Assembly: GCA_011322625.1 (NCBI GenBank)
Contig: DRMH01000012.1
Span: 1-64,000 of the forward strand
Origin: Thermosulfurimonas dismutans
Lineage (GTDB): Bacteria > Desulfobacterota > Thermodesulfobacteria > Thermodesulfobacteriales > Thermodesulfobacteriaceae
Direction: 5' to 3'
Length of the DNA: 64,000 nt
This document shows positions 1 through 9,055 of the stretch, piece after piece. The notes beneath the pieces were generated by a model. The model did no database searches. It saw nothing but the letters and a program-made list of their open reading frames with translations, and was not told where the DNA came from. The translations under genes and the position numbers were made by a program. How positions within the stretch are numbered: position 1 is the first letter of the stretch; each line of letters starts with the position of its first letter.

Positions 1-9
1 GAATTTCAA

Positions 10-1776
10 ATGAAATTCCTCGAAAACTTTATTATTACTTCCGAAGCGGTTATAGATTGGGAGTATATAGTAATAAATGCCCTGGATGGTATTTCGGACA
101 AGATATGTTTCACCTTCTTTTTTGTGGTCTTCAGGGAGGAGGGGGAGGATTTTTACGCCTATATCTTCTGGAATACCAGGGTGCACGGGGATTGTCAGCG
201 GAAGGTGGAGGAATTGATCGAGAAACATCTGCGGCAATCCGGGGCCTGGGAGGAGGAAGCAGGCATAACCTATATTCACCGGGAGGTGGAGACCAAGCGC
301 TCCCCGGAGAAACGCCCCGTGGAGGACCTGGAGGCCTATACCCGGGTCCTGGTGCTAGAGAAACCCCTGATAGGCGGGGCACTGGGGTTGGGGATGAACC
401 TTCTGGATGTCCAGAGCGAGGTCAAGGGGCTGGCGGTTCAGAGTGTACTTCCCACGCTGCTCAATATCGTGGGCTCGGCCAAGGCCATTCACAAGTACAC
501 TAAGGAACTGGAATACTACGCCACCCGTGATCCCCTTACCGAGCTTTACAATCAGAGGGTCCTCTGGGAGTTGCTGGATTACGAAGTGGAAAGGGCCCGA
601 AGACATAACTACAAATTCGCCTTTCTGATCGTGGATATAGACAATTTCAAGTTGATCAACGATGCCTACGGTCACGAATTCGGCGATCAGATGCTCAAGG
701 GGATAGCCGGTATCCTCCGGGACATGTTCCGCAAGGAGGACCTGGTGGCCCGTTACGGGGGCGATGAGTTTGCCATGGTTCTGCCCTATGCCGGCGAGGA
801 ACAGGCCTATTCGGTGGCCCTGCGTCTTCTCAAAAATATCGAGGAATTCTCCCTGATCTCTCCGGAAGGACAAAAGGTCAAGGCCACGGCTTCCATCGGG
901 ATCGCCGTCTTTCCGGATCATGCCCGGGATGCCAAGCAGCTTTTCCTCATCGCGGACAACATGCTTTACAAGGCCAAGAGGGAGGGCAAGAACAAGGTGG
1001 CCCTTCCCAGTCCGGAGGATCTGTCCCTTATTGCCGAGGAGGTTCTGAAAAAGAGCTCCATCCTCTCCACCGCGGTGGAAGAGAAGCGGGTCTTGCCCTA
1101 CTTTCAGCCCATAGTGGATGTGCATACCCTGGAGGCCCGGGCCTACGAGGTGCTCATGCGTATTGAACAACCCGATGGTCGGATTCTCCCGGCCCGGGAG
1201 TTTATCCATATCGCCGAGACCAGCGGTCTTCTCCAAAGGATGGATCTCACCCTCCTGGAGAACGCGGCCCGAAGGATCTCCGCCGAAGCCACCGAGGCGG
1301 AATTTTTCTTTAATCTATCGCCCAAATCCCTGGTGCTTCCCTCCTTTATCGAAGAGGTGCGTTATATTCTGCGCAAATACAATGTCCCTCCCCACCGGAT
1401 CGTCTTCGAACTCACGGAAAGGGAAACGGTAAAGAATCTGAAAATTTTAAAGGATTTTGTGCGCAATCTCAAGAAAGATGGGTTCAAATTTGCGGTGGAC
1501 GATTTCGGTTCCGGTTTTTCTTCCTTTACCTATATCAAGCATTTTCCCATAGATTATCTCAAGATCGAGGGGGATTTTATCCGTTCCATGGCCAGGAACA
1601 AGGTGGATCTGGCCCTGGTGCAGAGTGCGGTGACCCTGGCCCGGACCCTCAATATCAAAACCATCGCCGAATTCGTGGAGGATGAGGAGATCTTTCGGAA
1701 GGTCAGGGAGGTAGGGATCGATCTGGCGCAGGGATATTATCTGGGCAAACCCCGGAGGGAGATCGGCGGGCCTTGA
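10..1776 (+). CDS. Bifunctional GGDEF/EAL cyclic-di-GMP turnover protein
   Basis: Predicted c-di-GMP synthase/phosphodiesterase. An uncharacterised N-terminal region of about 165 residues precedes a GGDEF domain with intact GGDEF at 250-254, and an RxxD product-inhibition site lies exactly five residues upstream (RKED). The EAL domain follows from about residue 365. Its signature reads EVL (Glu380) instead of EAL, but the other usual active-site segments are visible: FNLS, ELTE, DDFGSG, LKIEGDF and QGYYL. No transmembrane segment stands out, so it is probably cytoplasmic. The start is uncertain: the frame is open to the window edge and no ribosome site is visible, so the protein may begin further left. 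Both activities look possible from the residues, with EVL a conservative change. Confidence 0.9.
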   Translation: MKFLENFIITSEAVIDWEYIVINALDGISDKICFTFFFVVFREEGEDFYAYIFWNTRVHGDCQRKVEELIEKHLRQSGAWEEEAGITYIHREVETKRSPEKRPVEDLEAYTRVLVLEKPLIGGALGLGMNLLDVQSEVKGLAVQSVLPTLLNIVGSAKAIHKYTKELEYYATRDPLTELYNQRVLWELLDYEVERARRHNYKFAFLIVDIDNFKLINDAYGHEFGDQMLKGIAGILRDMFRKEDLVARYGGDEFAMVLPYAGEEQAYSVALRLLKNIEEFSLISPEGQKVKATASIGIAVFPDHARDAKQLFLIADNMLYKAKREGKNKVALPSPEDLSLIAEEVLKKSSILSTAVEEKRVLPYFQPIVDVHTLEARAYEVLMRIEQPDGRILPAREFIHIAETSGLLQRMDLTLLENAARRISAEATEAEFFFNLSPKSLVLPSFIEEVRYILRKYNVPPHRIVFELTERETVKNLKILKDFVRNLKKDGFKFAVDDFGSGFSSFTYIKHFPIDYLKIEGDFIRSMARNKVDLALVQSAVTLARTLNIKTIAEFVEDEEIFRKVREVGIDLAQGYYLGKPRREIGGP

Positions 1777-1811
1777 CAATCCGCTGAAGAGACATAAAAA
1801 TGCAGCGGATT
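1773..1811 (+). promoter_or_regulatory. Putative rplU promoter overlapping an inverted repeat
   Basis: A consensus -35 TTGACA (1773-1778) overlaps the stop codon of the GGDEF/EAL gene. A TAAAAA box follows 16 bases later (1795-1800). A perfect 9-base inverted repeat, AATCCGCTG (1778-1786) and CAGCGGATT (1803-1811), flanks the -10 region with a 16-base spacer. It could be an operator, or a leader hairpin if transcription starts further upstream. Assigning it to rplU is inferred from position. Confidence 0.5.
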
Positions 1812-1828
1812 TCGCGGAAGGAGGAGTA

Positions 1829-2143
1829 GTGGTGTTTGCGGTGATCAAGACCGGTGGAAAACAGTATAAGGTGGCTCCGGGTGAGGTCCTTCGAGTGGAG
1901 AAGCTTCCCGGGGAGCCGGGGGATACGGTAGAGCTCTCCGAGGTGCTTTTGGTGGCCGGTGAGGGAGAACCCCGGGTGGGAACACCTCTGGTGGAGGGGG
2001 CCCGGGTAAAGGCTACCATCCTGGAGCAGGGCAGGAGCAAAAAGATCATTGTCTTCAAAAAGAAACGGCGTAAAAATTATAAACGCAAGCGCGGGCACCG
2101 TCAGTATTACACCGTGCTGCGTATTGAAGAGATTGTGGTGTAG
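1829..2143 (+). CDS. rplU: 50S ribosomal protein L21
   Basis: Structural protein of the large ribosomal subunit that binds 23S rRNA. The 104 residues match the usual length of about 103. The N-terminus reads [14 protein letters not shown], and the basic C-terminal half ([16 protein letters not shown]) is typical of L21. It starts at GTG 1829 after GGAGGAG. A second GTG lies at 1832. The usual rplU-rpmA pairing is interrupted here by a HicB-type gene and a hicA remnant. Confidence 0.97.
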   Translation: MVFAVIKTGGKQYKVAPGEVLRVEKLPGEPGDTVELSEVLLVAGEGEPRVGTPLVEGARVKATILEQGRSKKIIVFKKKRRKNYKRKRGHRQYYTVLRIEEIVV

Positions 2144-2145
2144 AG

Positions 2146-2415
2146 ATGCGGAAAGTCTTGGGGCTTCCGGTGATCATTTCCTGGGAGGAGGATGTATATA
2201 TCGCACGCTGTCCCTTACTTCAGGGAGCCTTTGCCGAGGGCGAAACCCCAGAGGAAGCCCTGAGAGAGCTCTCGGAAGTGATAAAGATGATCCTTACCTA
2301 CCGTTTGGAACAGAAGGAAGATCGAACAATCTTTGAGGAGCTAGAAATAGGTCCGTATAAGATGTGCACCACCTTACCGGTATCTTTTCCGGATGAGCAA
2401 GTTGAGACCGCTTAA
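2146..2415 (+). CDS. HicB-family antitoxin-like protein
   Basis: Small protein of 89 residues with the HicB/UPF0150 fold signature: a strand reading YIARCPLLQGAFAEGET, then PEEALRELSEVIKMIL. HicB proteins neutralise the HicA mRNA interferase and often autoregulate. It begins two bases after the rplU stop. The adjacent hicA is broken, so this is probably an orphan antitoxin or a relic that kept its frame. It differs clearly in sequence from the second HicB-like protein at 27874. Confidence 0.8.
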   Translation: MRKVLGLPVIISWEEDVYIARCPLLQGAFAEGETPEEALRELSEVIKMILTYRLEQKEDRTIFEELEIGPYKMCTTLPVSFPDEQVETA

Positions 2416-2517
2416 ATATGAGGAGGTGGTGCGAAAACTTAAGAAATTCGAAAAGGGACCCTGCGAGCCATTATCAAAGAGCTCGATTTGAGTGTAGAAG
2501 ATTTTATGAAACTTTAG
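2393..2517 (+). pseudogene. hicA remnant with internal deletion and frameshift
   Basis: From ATG 2393 the frame reads MSKLRPLKYEEVVRKLKKF, a typical HicA N-terminus, and then ends at TGA 2489-2491 after 32 codons. In another frame, GTLRAIIKELDLSVEDF ending at TAG 2515-2517 is a typical HicA C-terminus. The middle of about 35-40 residues, including the region of the catalytic His, is missing, and the join near 2440-2455 is out of frame. The gene overlaps the hicB 3' end by 23 bases, as in a normal hicBA pair. No functional toxin can be made from it. Confidence 0.8.
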
Positions 2518-2530
2518 GAGGAGGTACATT

Positions 2531-2800
2531 ATGGCCCATAAGAAGTCCGGTGGGGCTTCGAGAAACGGGCGCGACAGCCATAGCAAGCGCCTGGGGGTTA
2601 AGCGCTACGACGGCCAGGTGGTCAGGGCTGGAAACATCCTGGTGCGCCAGCGGGGGACCAGGATTCGTCCCGGGGTAAACGTGGGTATGGGGCGCGATTT
2701 CACCCTCTTTGCCAAGATCGATGGGGTGGTGAAATTTGAGTCCCGGGGCGGGCATCGGGTGGTTAGTGTGTATCCCCTGGCGGAAGGCCGGGCCCTTTAG
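2531..2800 (+). CDS. rpmA: 50S ribosomal protein L27
   Basis: Ribosomal large-subunit protein whose N-terminus reaches the peptidyl-transferase centre. The 89 residues start [16 protein letters not shown] and contain [21 protein letters not shown], diagnostic of L27. There is no N-terminal cleavable extension of the Firmicutes type. The start is ATG 2531 after AGGAGGAGG, which also overlaps the end of the hicA remnant. Obg, the common next gene, is absent, and mfd follows instead. Confidence 0.97.
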   Translation: MAHKKSGGASRNGRDSHSKRLGVKRYDGQVVRAGNILVRQRGTRIRPGVNVGMGRDFTLFAKIDGVVKFESRGGHRVVSVYPLAEGRAL

Positions 2801-2860
2801 TCCCGAACCGGTGGTGTTGGAAGGGTTTTATTTCCCCGGGCCGAAGGTGTGGGTTAGGCG

Positions 2861-5800
2861 GTGCAGATATGGCCGGAGACAGGCCGTGAATCTCCGGAGC
2901 TCGGGACAACCCGAGAGCGGGGGATTCGATCCCTACTCCTCCGGGTCCAGGAGTGTCTTCGAACCGAGGGGCCGGTGCTCCGGCTGGGCGGGCTCAGGCC
3001 GGTCTCCCTGGCCCTGTTCCTCTCCCGTTTAAACCTTCCCGAAACCCTCCTCCTTCTTTTCCCCGAGGAGAAAGAAGCCCGGGCCTTTGTACAGGCCTTC
3101 AGGGTCTTTTCCCCCCTGGAGATCAAGCTCTTTCCGGCCCCGGAACACCCTCCCTTTGTCGAGGTCCTGCCCTCCCCGGAGGAGGAAGCCTCCCGGATGG
3201 AGGTCCTGGCGGATCTCCTTCTCGGAAGGCCCGGTCTGGTGGCCACCTCGGTGGAGGCCGTTCTGCGACGATTGCCCCCGCGGGAGATCCTGCGCGAGGT
3301 TTATGAATATCTCCTCCCCGGGGAGGATTTCCCCCGGGAATCCCTTCTGGAGAAACTGGTGAGGCTGGGATACGAACGCTCCGGCGTGGTGCAACGGGTG
3401 GGGGAGTTGGCCGTAAGAGGAGGGGTGATCGATTTGTGGCCTCCGGGCTATGAGGGGCCGCTGCGGCTGGACTTTTTCGGGGATACCTTGGAGGAAATCC
3501 GGGTCTTTCATCCCCGGACCCAGCGCACCCTTCAGACCCTGGAGGAGGCCTATATCTTTCCGGTACGCGAGGTCTTCCTGGGCGGGGATGCGGAATCCGT
3601 CTATGAAAAACTGCGGCTCAGGGCCGAGAGCCGTCGTCGTCCCTCGGAGCTGGTGTTTCGCCTGCGGGAGGAGGTGGCCCGGCGTCAGTTTCTGGAACCG
3701 GGGGAATTCTGGTTGCCCCTGCTCTTTCCCTCCCTGGAGAGCCTGAGGGATTTTCTTCCGGCAGGGGTTCCGGTGGTCCTCTTTGAACCGGAGAGACTCC
3801 GGGAGAGGGTGTCCTTTTGCTGGGAGAGGATTCTGGCGGCGGCCCGCCGGATGGAAAGAAAACTCCTGGTGGAACCCGGGGAGGTCTTTCTCACCCCGGA
3901 GGAAATGGAGCGTATGTTCCGGGATTCGGTGAGGATGGAGGTGCGGGAACTGCCGGTGGCCGATTCCCTGGATCCGGGGCTGCGTCCGGCCTCGATTCTG
4001 ATTTCCCCGGATCTGCCCTCCCGGGGGCTCGAACGGGGGCTCGCCCTCCTTCGGAGGGTGCTGGAACAGGGAGAACACCTGGTGCTGGTCCTATCCGCCC
4101 CCACCTCGGCGGAACGCCTGGCTGAACTTCTGGTCCAGGAGGGAATCCTGGAGGAAGCGCCCCCGGTGCACGAAGCCCCTCTGCGGGACTTTCGCTGGAC
4201 CGTTCCGGTGGAGGTGGCGGTGGGAGATCTGTCCGAGGGGCTTTTCTGGCCGGAGATGGCCCTGGTGATCCTATCCGAGAGCGAACTCTTCGGGAAATCT
4301 CCGCGCACCGAGCGTCCCCGTCGGCTTCGGGCGGCGCTTCAGCTCGAGGAATTGCGCCCCGGTGACTACGTGGTGCACCGGGAGCACGGAATCGGTCTCT
4401 ATCGGGGGCTGGTAAAGCTTGAGATTGGAGGGGTTCCCGGAGAGTTCCTTCTAGTGGAATACGCCCAGGGCGACAAGCTCTATCTCCCAGTGGATCGTCT
4501 GGGGGAGATCCACCGGTATGTGGGGGTGGACGATCGTCCGCCCCGCCTGGATCGGCTGGGGGGAAAGGCCTTTGCCCGGCGTAAGGAAAAGGTCAAGAAG
4601 GCCATCCAGGAAATCGCTCAGGAGCTGGTGGCCCTTTACGCCGCCCGTCGCGTGGCCCGGGGGCACGCCTTCTCTCCCCCGGATCTGGTGTATCGGGAAT
4701 TCGAGGCCACCTTTCCCTATCAGGAGACCCCGGATCAGGAGGCGGCTATCGCCGAGGTCCTTTCGGATATGCAGAGCCCCCGGCCCATGGACCGGTTGCT
4801 CGCCGGGGATGTAGGCTACGGAAAGACGGAGGTGGCCCTGCGGGCCACGATGCTTGCCGTGCGCGACGGGAAACAGGTGGCGGTGCTGGTGCCCACCACG
4901 GTGCTCGCCGAGCAGCACTACCGGACCTTCTCCGAGCGTCTGGGGCCTTTCGGGGTGAGGGTGGGGATACTTTCCCGACTCCGCCCCCAGGCGGAACAGC
5001 GGGAAACCCTGCGGTCCCTGGCCTCCGGTGAGATCCAGGTGATCATCGGGACCCAGCGTCTCCTTTCCCCGGATGTGCGTTTCCGGGATCTGGGACTCCT
5101 GATCATCGACGAGGAGCACCGTTTCGGGGTGCGACACAAGGAGCGTCTCAAGGAACTCAAGAAAACCGTGGATGTGCTGGCCCTTTCCGCTACCCCTATC
5201 CCCCGGACCCTTCAGATGTCGCTCTTGGGCATTCGGGATCTTTCGGTGATTGAAACCCCTCCCCCGGGGCGTCTTCCGGTAAAGACCGTGCTGGCCAGGA
5301 TGGAGGCCGAGGTGGTGCGGGAGGCCATCGAGCGGGAGCTTTCCCGGGGAGGGCAGGTCTTTTTCGTTTATCCCCGGGTGCGGGGGCTTTCGGCCCTGGC
5401 GAGCTGGGTGAGGCGCCTGGTGCCCGAGGCCCGGGTGGCGGTGGCCCACGGTCAGATGCCCCCGCGGGAACTCGAGGAGGTCATGGCCCGTTTTGTGCGG
5501 CGGGAGATAGATGTCCTGGTCTGTACCACCATTATCGAGAGCGGGCTGGACATCCCCACAGCCAACACCATTATCGTCTGCCGGGCCGATCGTTTCGGGC
5601 TCTCGGAGATCTATCAGCTTCGGGGACGGGTGGGGCGCGGGAACGTGCAGGCCTACGCCTATCTTCTGGTGCCCTCCCTTACCGGGCTCACCGAGGAGGC
5701 CCGGAAGCGTCTTAAGGCCCTGATGCAGTTTACCGAGCTGGGGTCCGGTTTCCGTCTGGCCCTGAGTGATCTCAAGATCCGGGGGGCCGGGAACCTGCTC

Positions 5801-6328
5801 GGAACCGCCCAGACCGGACATATCGCCGCGGTGGGCTATGATCTCTACCTGGAGATCCTGGAAAAGGCGGTACGAGAACTAAAGGGTGAAAGGATCGAGG
5901 AGGTGCCGGAACCCGAGGTCAACCTGCGGATCCCCGCCTATTTCCCGGAGACTTATGTGCCGGACGTAGAACAGCGCCTGCACCTTTACCGTGAACTCTC
6001 CCTGGTGCGAACCGAGGAGGAATTGAGCCGTTTCGAGGAGGCCCTGGAGGATCGTTTCGGAGATCCTCCCCCGGAGGCCCGCCATCTCCTGGATCTTACC
6101 CGTTTGAAGATCCTTCTTCGCCATCTGCGTGTTCTTAAACTGGAGGCCCGGGGGGAGGAGTTGATCTTTCACCTGGGAGGGCCGGAGGAATTTTACCTCC
6201 GGGGTATTCGGGCCCTTTCCGAGGGATTTCGCTGGGTACGCTATACCCGTAAAGGACAGCTCCGGGTCCGGGTGCAGGGCCCGGTGCTGGCCGAGGCCCT
6301 GCGTGCGGCCCGGCTTCTCCGCGGTTAA
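2861..6328 (+). CDS. mfd: Transcription-repair coupling factor Mfd
   Basis: ATP-driven translocase that removes RNA polymerase stalled at DNA lesions and recruits UvrA. The 1155 residues match family length. A UvrB-like N-terminal module comes first. The RNA-polymerase-interacting CarD-like domain begins near residue 499 (RPGDYVVHREHGIGLYRG). The translocase follows with Walker A GDVGYGKT at 649-656, DEEH at 750-753 and GRVGRG in motif VI. A C-terminal TRCF domain closes the protein. The start is GTG 2861. The first 20 or so residues are not strongly diagnostic, so a start slightly downstream cannot be excluded. It appears to lead a run of same-strand genes through 9055. Confidence 0.97.
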   Translation: MQIWPETGRESPELGTTRERGIRSLLLRVQECLRTEGPVLRLGGLRPVSLALFLSRLNLPETLLLLFPEEKEARAFVQAFRVFSPLEIKLFPAPEHPPFVEVLPSPEEEASRMEVLADLLLGRPGLVATSVEAVLRRLPPREILREVYEYLLPGEDFPRESLLEKLVRLGYERSGVVQRVGELAVRGGVIDLWPPGYEGPLRLDFFGDTLEEIRVFHPRTQRTLQTLEEAYIFPVREVFLGGDAESVYEKLRLRAESRRRPSELVFRLREEVARRQFLEPGEFWLPLLFPSLESLRDFLPAGVPVVLFEPERLRERVSFCWERILAAARRMERKLLVEPGEVFLTPEEMERMFRDSVRMEVRELPVADSLDPGLRPASILISPDLPSRGLERGLALLRRVLEQGEHLVLVLSAPTSAERLAELLVQEGILEEAPPVHEAPLRDFRWTVPVEVAVGDLSEGLFWPEMALVILSESELFGKSPRTERPRRLRAALQLEELRPGDYVVHREHGIGLYRGLVKLEIGGVPGEFLLVEYAQGDKLYLPVDRLGEIHRYVGVDDRPPRLDRLGGKAFARRKEKVKKAIQEIAQELVALYAARRVARGHAFSPPDLVYREFEATFPYQETPDQEAAIAEVLSDMQSPRPMDRLLAGDVGYGKTEVALRATMLAVRDGKQVAVLVPTTVLAEQHYRTFSERLGPFGVRVGILSRLRPQAEQRETLRSLASGEIQVIIGTQRLLSPDVRFRDLGLLIIDEEHRFGVRHKERLKELKKTVDVLALSATPIPRTLQMSLLGIRDLSVIETPPPGRLPVKTVLARMEAEVVREAIERELSRGGQVFFVYPRVRGLSALASWVRRLVPEARVAVAHGQMPPRELEEVMARFVRREIDVLVCTTIIESGLDIPTANTIIVCRADRFGLSEIYQLRGRVGRGNVQAYAYLLVPSLTGLTEEARKRLKALMQFTELGSGFRLALSDLKIRGAGNLLGTAQTGHIAAVGYDLYLEILEKAVRELKGERIEEVPEPEVNLRIPAYFPETYVPDVEQRLHLYRELSLVRTEEELSRFEEALEDRFGDPPPEARHLLDLTRLKILLRHLRVLKLEARGEELIFHLGGPEEFYLRGIRALSEGFRWVRYTRKGQLRVRVQGPVLAEALRAARLLRG

Positions 6329-6359
6329 AATCTAGGAGAAATCCTGCCGGAGGAGATCC

Positions 6360-7280
6360 ATGCTCGCTAAAAGAGGGCTTTTATGCTGGTGTCTGGTGCT
6401 GCTGTTCTGGGGGATGGCCCGGGCCAAGGTGGTGGATCGAATCGCTGCGGTGGTGAATAACGAGGTCATCACCCTTTCTGAGGTGGATGAGGCGGCCCTT
6501 CCCCTCTATCGGAAGTATCTGGCCGGGGTCAAAGACCCCCTGGAGGAACAGAAGATAATCCATCAGATCCGGAGGGAGGTGCTGGAAAGACTCATCCAGG
6601 AGAAACTCATCGCCCAGGCGGTTCGCAAATACAAGATCCGGGTGAGCGACGAGGAGGTGGAGGCCTTTCTGCGGAGGGTCATACAACGTCTGGGGGGCCG
6701 GGAGGCCTTCCGGCGTTTTCTTAAGGAGCAGGGATTGACCCCGGAGGAATACCGCAACCAGATAAGGGAACAGCTGCGCAAGATGAAATTGATTCAGGTA
6801 AGTGTTCAGGCCCGGATCGTGATCACCGATGAGGACGTGAAACGCTACTACCGGGAGCATTATCTCTCCAGGGAGGAGCGCGTCTATCACCTCGCCGCCA
6901 TCGTTACCTCGGATGAGGGACGCATCCGTCGGGCCTGGGAGGAACTGCAGAAGGGGGGAGATTTTCTGGTGGTATCCCGTAAGTACACCGAGATCCCCGG
7001 AAGCGGGAAGGATCTGGGACGTTTTAAGTTCAGCGAACTGGCCCCGGAGATGCGTAAGGTCCTGTCCGGGGCCCGGCCCGGGGAGATCACCCCGCCGGTG
7101 CGCGTGGGCAACCGGTGGTATATCCTCCGGGTCCTTTCGGTTAAGGCCCAGGCCACCCGGCCCCTGGCCGAGGTTCGCGAGGAGATCCGTCAAAAGCTTT
7201 ATAAACAAGCCCTTGACGAATATTTCCAAAAGTGGATAAAAGAGCTTAAAGAACAGGCCTTCATTAAGGTATTTATTTAA
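6360..7280 (+). CDS. SurA-like periplasmic peptidyl-prolyl isomerase/chaperone
   Basis: Predicted periplasmic folding factor for outer-membrane proteins. A signal peptide of about 22 residues ends in MARA. The mature protein starts KVVDRIAAVVNNEVITLSEVDE, the SurA N-terminal signature. A chaperone helix bundle follows, then one parvulin (PpiC) domain at roughly residues 165-265 (DLGRFKFSELAPEMRKVLSG, then GWYILRVL-like GNRWYILRVL). The 306 residues fit a single-parvulin SurA homologue. GGAGGAG precedes the ATG. The stop overlaps the next start as TAATG, so the two are translationally coupled. The lptD gene at 48142 would supply one likely client. Confidence 0.88.
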   Translation: MLAKRGLLCWCLVLLFWGMARAKVVDRIAAVVNNEVITLSEVDEAALPLYRKYLAGVKDPLEEQKIIHQIRREVLERLIQEKLIAQAVRKYKIRVSDEEVEAFLRRVIQRLGGREAFRRFLKEQGLTPEEYRNQIREQLRKMKLIQVSVQARIVITDEDVKRYYREHYLSREERVYHLAAIVTSDEGRIRRAWEELQKGGDFLVVSRKYTEIPGSGKDLGRFKFSELAPEMRKVLSGARPGEITPPVRVGNRWYILRVLSVKAQATRPLAEVREEIRQKLYKQALDEYFQKWIKELKEQAFIKVFI

Positions 7281-7648
7281 TGTCTTCCGGAACGGGATTG
7301 GGTGCCTATTTACGCGAGATAAGGGAACGTCAGGGGCTCTCCTTGCCGGAAATTGCCGCCGAGACCAAGATCAGCTGTCGCTTCCTGGAAGCCATCGAGG
7401 AGGAACGCTGGGAGGAACTGCCCGGGGAGGTCTATATCGTGGGGTATCTTCGGGCCTATGCCGAGGCGGTGGGGCTTGATCCCGGCGATGTACTGGCCCG
7501 TTATCGAGAGACGCGTCCGCAAAAGGGCCGGGATACCCTGGGGCATCCTTCGGGAGAGGTTTCCCCTTCCCGTAAGGGCTGGTGGGTGGTGGTTGGGGTG
7601 GTTTTGCTGGTTTTGGCGCTGATCCTCCTTTATCTCTGGAAATTCTGA
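7280..7648 (+). CDS. RodZ-like HTH protein with one membrane anchor
   Basis: 122 residues. The N-terminal helix-turn-helix of the RodZ/HTH_25 type spans about residues 5-75 (LGAYLREIRERQGLSLPEIA, then YIVGYLRAYAEAVGLDP). A linker and one C-terminal transmembrane helix (VVVGVVLLVLALILLYLW) follow. RodZ links MreB to the envelope in rod-shaped cells. The periplasmic DUF4115 domain of full-length RodZ is missing, because the protein ends just after the membrane segment. It is therefore either a short RodZ variant or a membrane-tethered regulator. It is coupled to the SurA-like gene upstream and lies one base before recO. Confidence 0.8.
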   Translation: MSSGTGLGAYLREIRERQGLSLPEIAAETKISCRFLEAIEEERWEELPGEVYIVGYLRAYAEAVGLDPGDVLARYRETRPQKGRDTLGHPSGEVSPSRKGWWVVVGVVLLVLALILLYLWKF

Positions 7649-7649
7649 G

Positions 7650-8387
7650 GTGCTCAAGCCTTTCGAGGCCCTGGTCCTTTCGGTGCAGGAGATCTCGGAA
7701 AGCGATCTCTGGGTGCAGTTCATCTCCGCGGAAAAGGGACGTTTTGCGGCTGTGGCCAAAGGGGCCCGGCGGAGCCGGCGGCGGTTTGTGAACAAACTGG
7801 AACCCGGACATCTTCTGCGGGTCTATCTGCGTCCCTCGCGGCGGGGGCTGGCTCCTATCCTTGAGGCTGCGGACCTTCTTTGGGCTCCGGAAACCCTGCG
7901 CACCCATCCCCGGGCCTTTGTGCTGGCCTCCTATTTTCTGGAACTGTGTGAACGATCCTCTCCTCCGGCCGAAGGGCGGGAGCTGTTCCCCCTTCTGCGG
8001 GAGGCCCTGGAGACCCTGGATCGAACCCCGGAGATCCAGGGTCTCAAGGCCTATTTCGAATATCGTCTGCTCACGCTTCTGGGCTGGGCCCCGGAGATGG
8101 AGGTCTGTCTGGTCTGTGAGAGGCCCCTGTCCGAGAGGGCCTACTTCTCCTTCCGGCGCGGAGGGGTGGTCTGCGCGGAATGTGCCCGGGAGGAGGATCA
8201 GCCCCTGTCCGGACCGGTGCGGGGGCTTCTGCGTTCCTGGGGACGTCTTTCCCCGGAGACCCTGAGCCGGGTGGTGCTCTCCCGGGATCTCTGGCGGGAA
8301 GCGGAGAAGCTTCTGGAGAACTTCTTGCTCCGGGTGCTGGATCAGGATATAAAAACCCTCAAAGTCTGGCGGGAGTTCCGGGAATGA
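7650..8387 (+). CDS. recO: DNA repair protein RecO
   Basis: Recombination mediator that helps load RecA on SSB-coated DNA together with RecR (recR is at 52505). The N-terminal OB fold starts LKPFEALVLSVQEISESDLWVQF. The C-terminal half has a zinc site of two Cys pairs, CLVC and CAEC, around residues 152-180. The length of 245 residues is typical. It starts at GTG 7650, one base after the previous stop, and overlaps the next gene as ATGA. Confidence 0.93.
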   Translation: MLKPFEALVLSVQEISESDLWVQFISAEKGRFAAVAKGARRSRRRFVNKLEPGHLLRVYLRPSRRGLAPILEAADLLWAPETLRTHPRAFVLASYFLELCERSSPPAEGRELFPLLREALETLDRTPEIQGLKAYFEYRLLTLLGWAPEMEVCLVCERPLSERAYFSFRRGGVVCAECAREEDQPLSGPVRGLLRSWGRLSPETLSRVVLSRDLWREAEKLLENFLLRVLDQDIKTLKVWREFRE

Positions 8388-9055
8388 AACAGGAGTTAGA
8401 CGAGAAACAGTACGTATTAAACGGTCTGGCCGCCCGGGAATCCTGGCGGCTTTTCAAGATTATGGCCGAGTTTGTGGAGGGGTTTGAGGAGCTTCCCCGG
8501 GTCTATCCGGCGGTAACCATCTTCGGCTCTACCCGGGTTCGCCCCGGGGACCCCTGTTACGAGAAAGCCGAGGAGATCGCCCGGGAGCTGGTCCGCGCCG
8601 GTTTCTCCGTAATCACCGGCGGAGGCCCCGGGGTTATGGAAGCCGCCAACAAGGGGGCCGCCGAGGCTGGAGGCTGGTCCGTGGGCATCAACATCCGGCT
8701 CCCCCTGGAACAGGAACCCAATCCCTATGCCAATCTGAAGCTGGAGGTGCGTTACTTTTTCGTGCGCAAGGTGCTCATGGCCAAGTACGCGGTGGCCTTT
8801 GTGTTCCTTCCCGGGGGCTACGGTACCCTGGACGAACTCTTTGAGGTGATCACCCTGGTTCAGACCCGCAAGATTCGTCCGGTTCCGGTGGTGCTGGTGG
8901 GGCGGGAATACTGGCAGGGGCTGGTGGAGTGGCTGCGCCATACGGTCCTTTCCGGGGGAAAGATCTCCGACTCGGATCTGGACCTGTTCACCGTGCTCGA
9001 CGATCCGGGAGAGGTGGTGAATTATATCCGGGAGCACCTTTCCCTGCGGGACTAG
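8384..9055 (+). CDS. LOG-family (TIGR00730) Rossmann-fold protein
   Basis: 223 residues with GGGPGVMEAANKGA and the family active-site motif PGGYGTLDE. Characterised LOG proteins are cytokinin-riboside monophosphate phosphoribohydrolases or general nucleotide 5'-monophosphate nucleosidases. The bacterial substrate here is unknown. The start is ATG 8384, overlapping the recO stop by ATGA, because the open frame further upstream lies inside recO. The 3' end shares the palindrome CTAG with the stop codon of the convergent histidine kinase. Confidence 0.9.
   Translation: MKQELDEKQYVLNGLAARESWRLFKIMAEFVEGFEELPRVYPAVTIFGSTRVRPGDPCYEKAEEIARELVRAGFSVITGGGPGVMEAANKGAAEAGGWSVGINIRLPLEQEPNPYANLKLEVRYFFVRKVLMAKYAVAFVFLPGGYGTLDELFEVITLVQTRKIRPVPVVLVGREYWQGLVEWLRHTVLSGGKISDSDLDLFTVLDDPGEVVNYIREHLSLRD

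Noticed and set aside
2866-2975. A possible class II tRNA: hairpin CTCGGGACAACCCGAG followed by a T-arm-like GGGGATTCGATCCC
   Set aside because: The T stem does not pair properly, no matching 5' acceptor strand exists upstream, and the region reads well as the N-terminus of Mfd.
4451-5821. A long antisense open frame inside mfd (456 codons), and similar ones inside lptD (48115-49791), nadE (50229-51917), cobQ (54965-56362) and the SLC13-like gene (16775-18097)
   Set aside because: They run opposite to well-supported genes, have unnatural Gly/Pro/His-rich composition, no domains and no ribosome sites. They follow from high GC at third positions.
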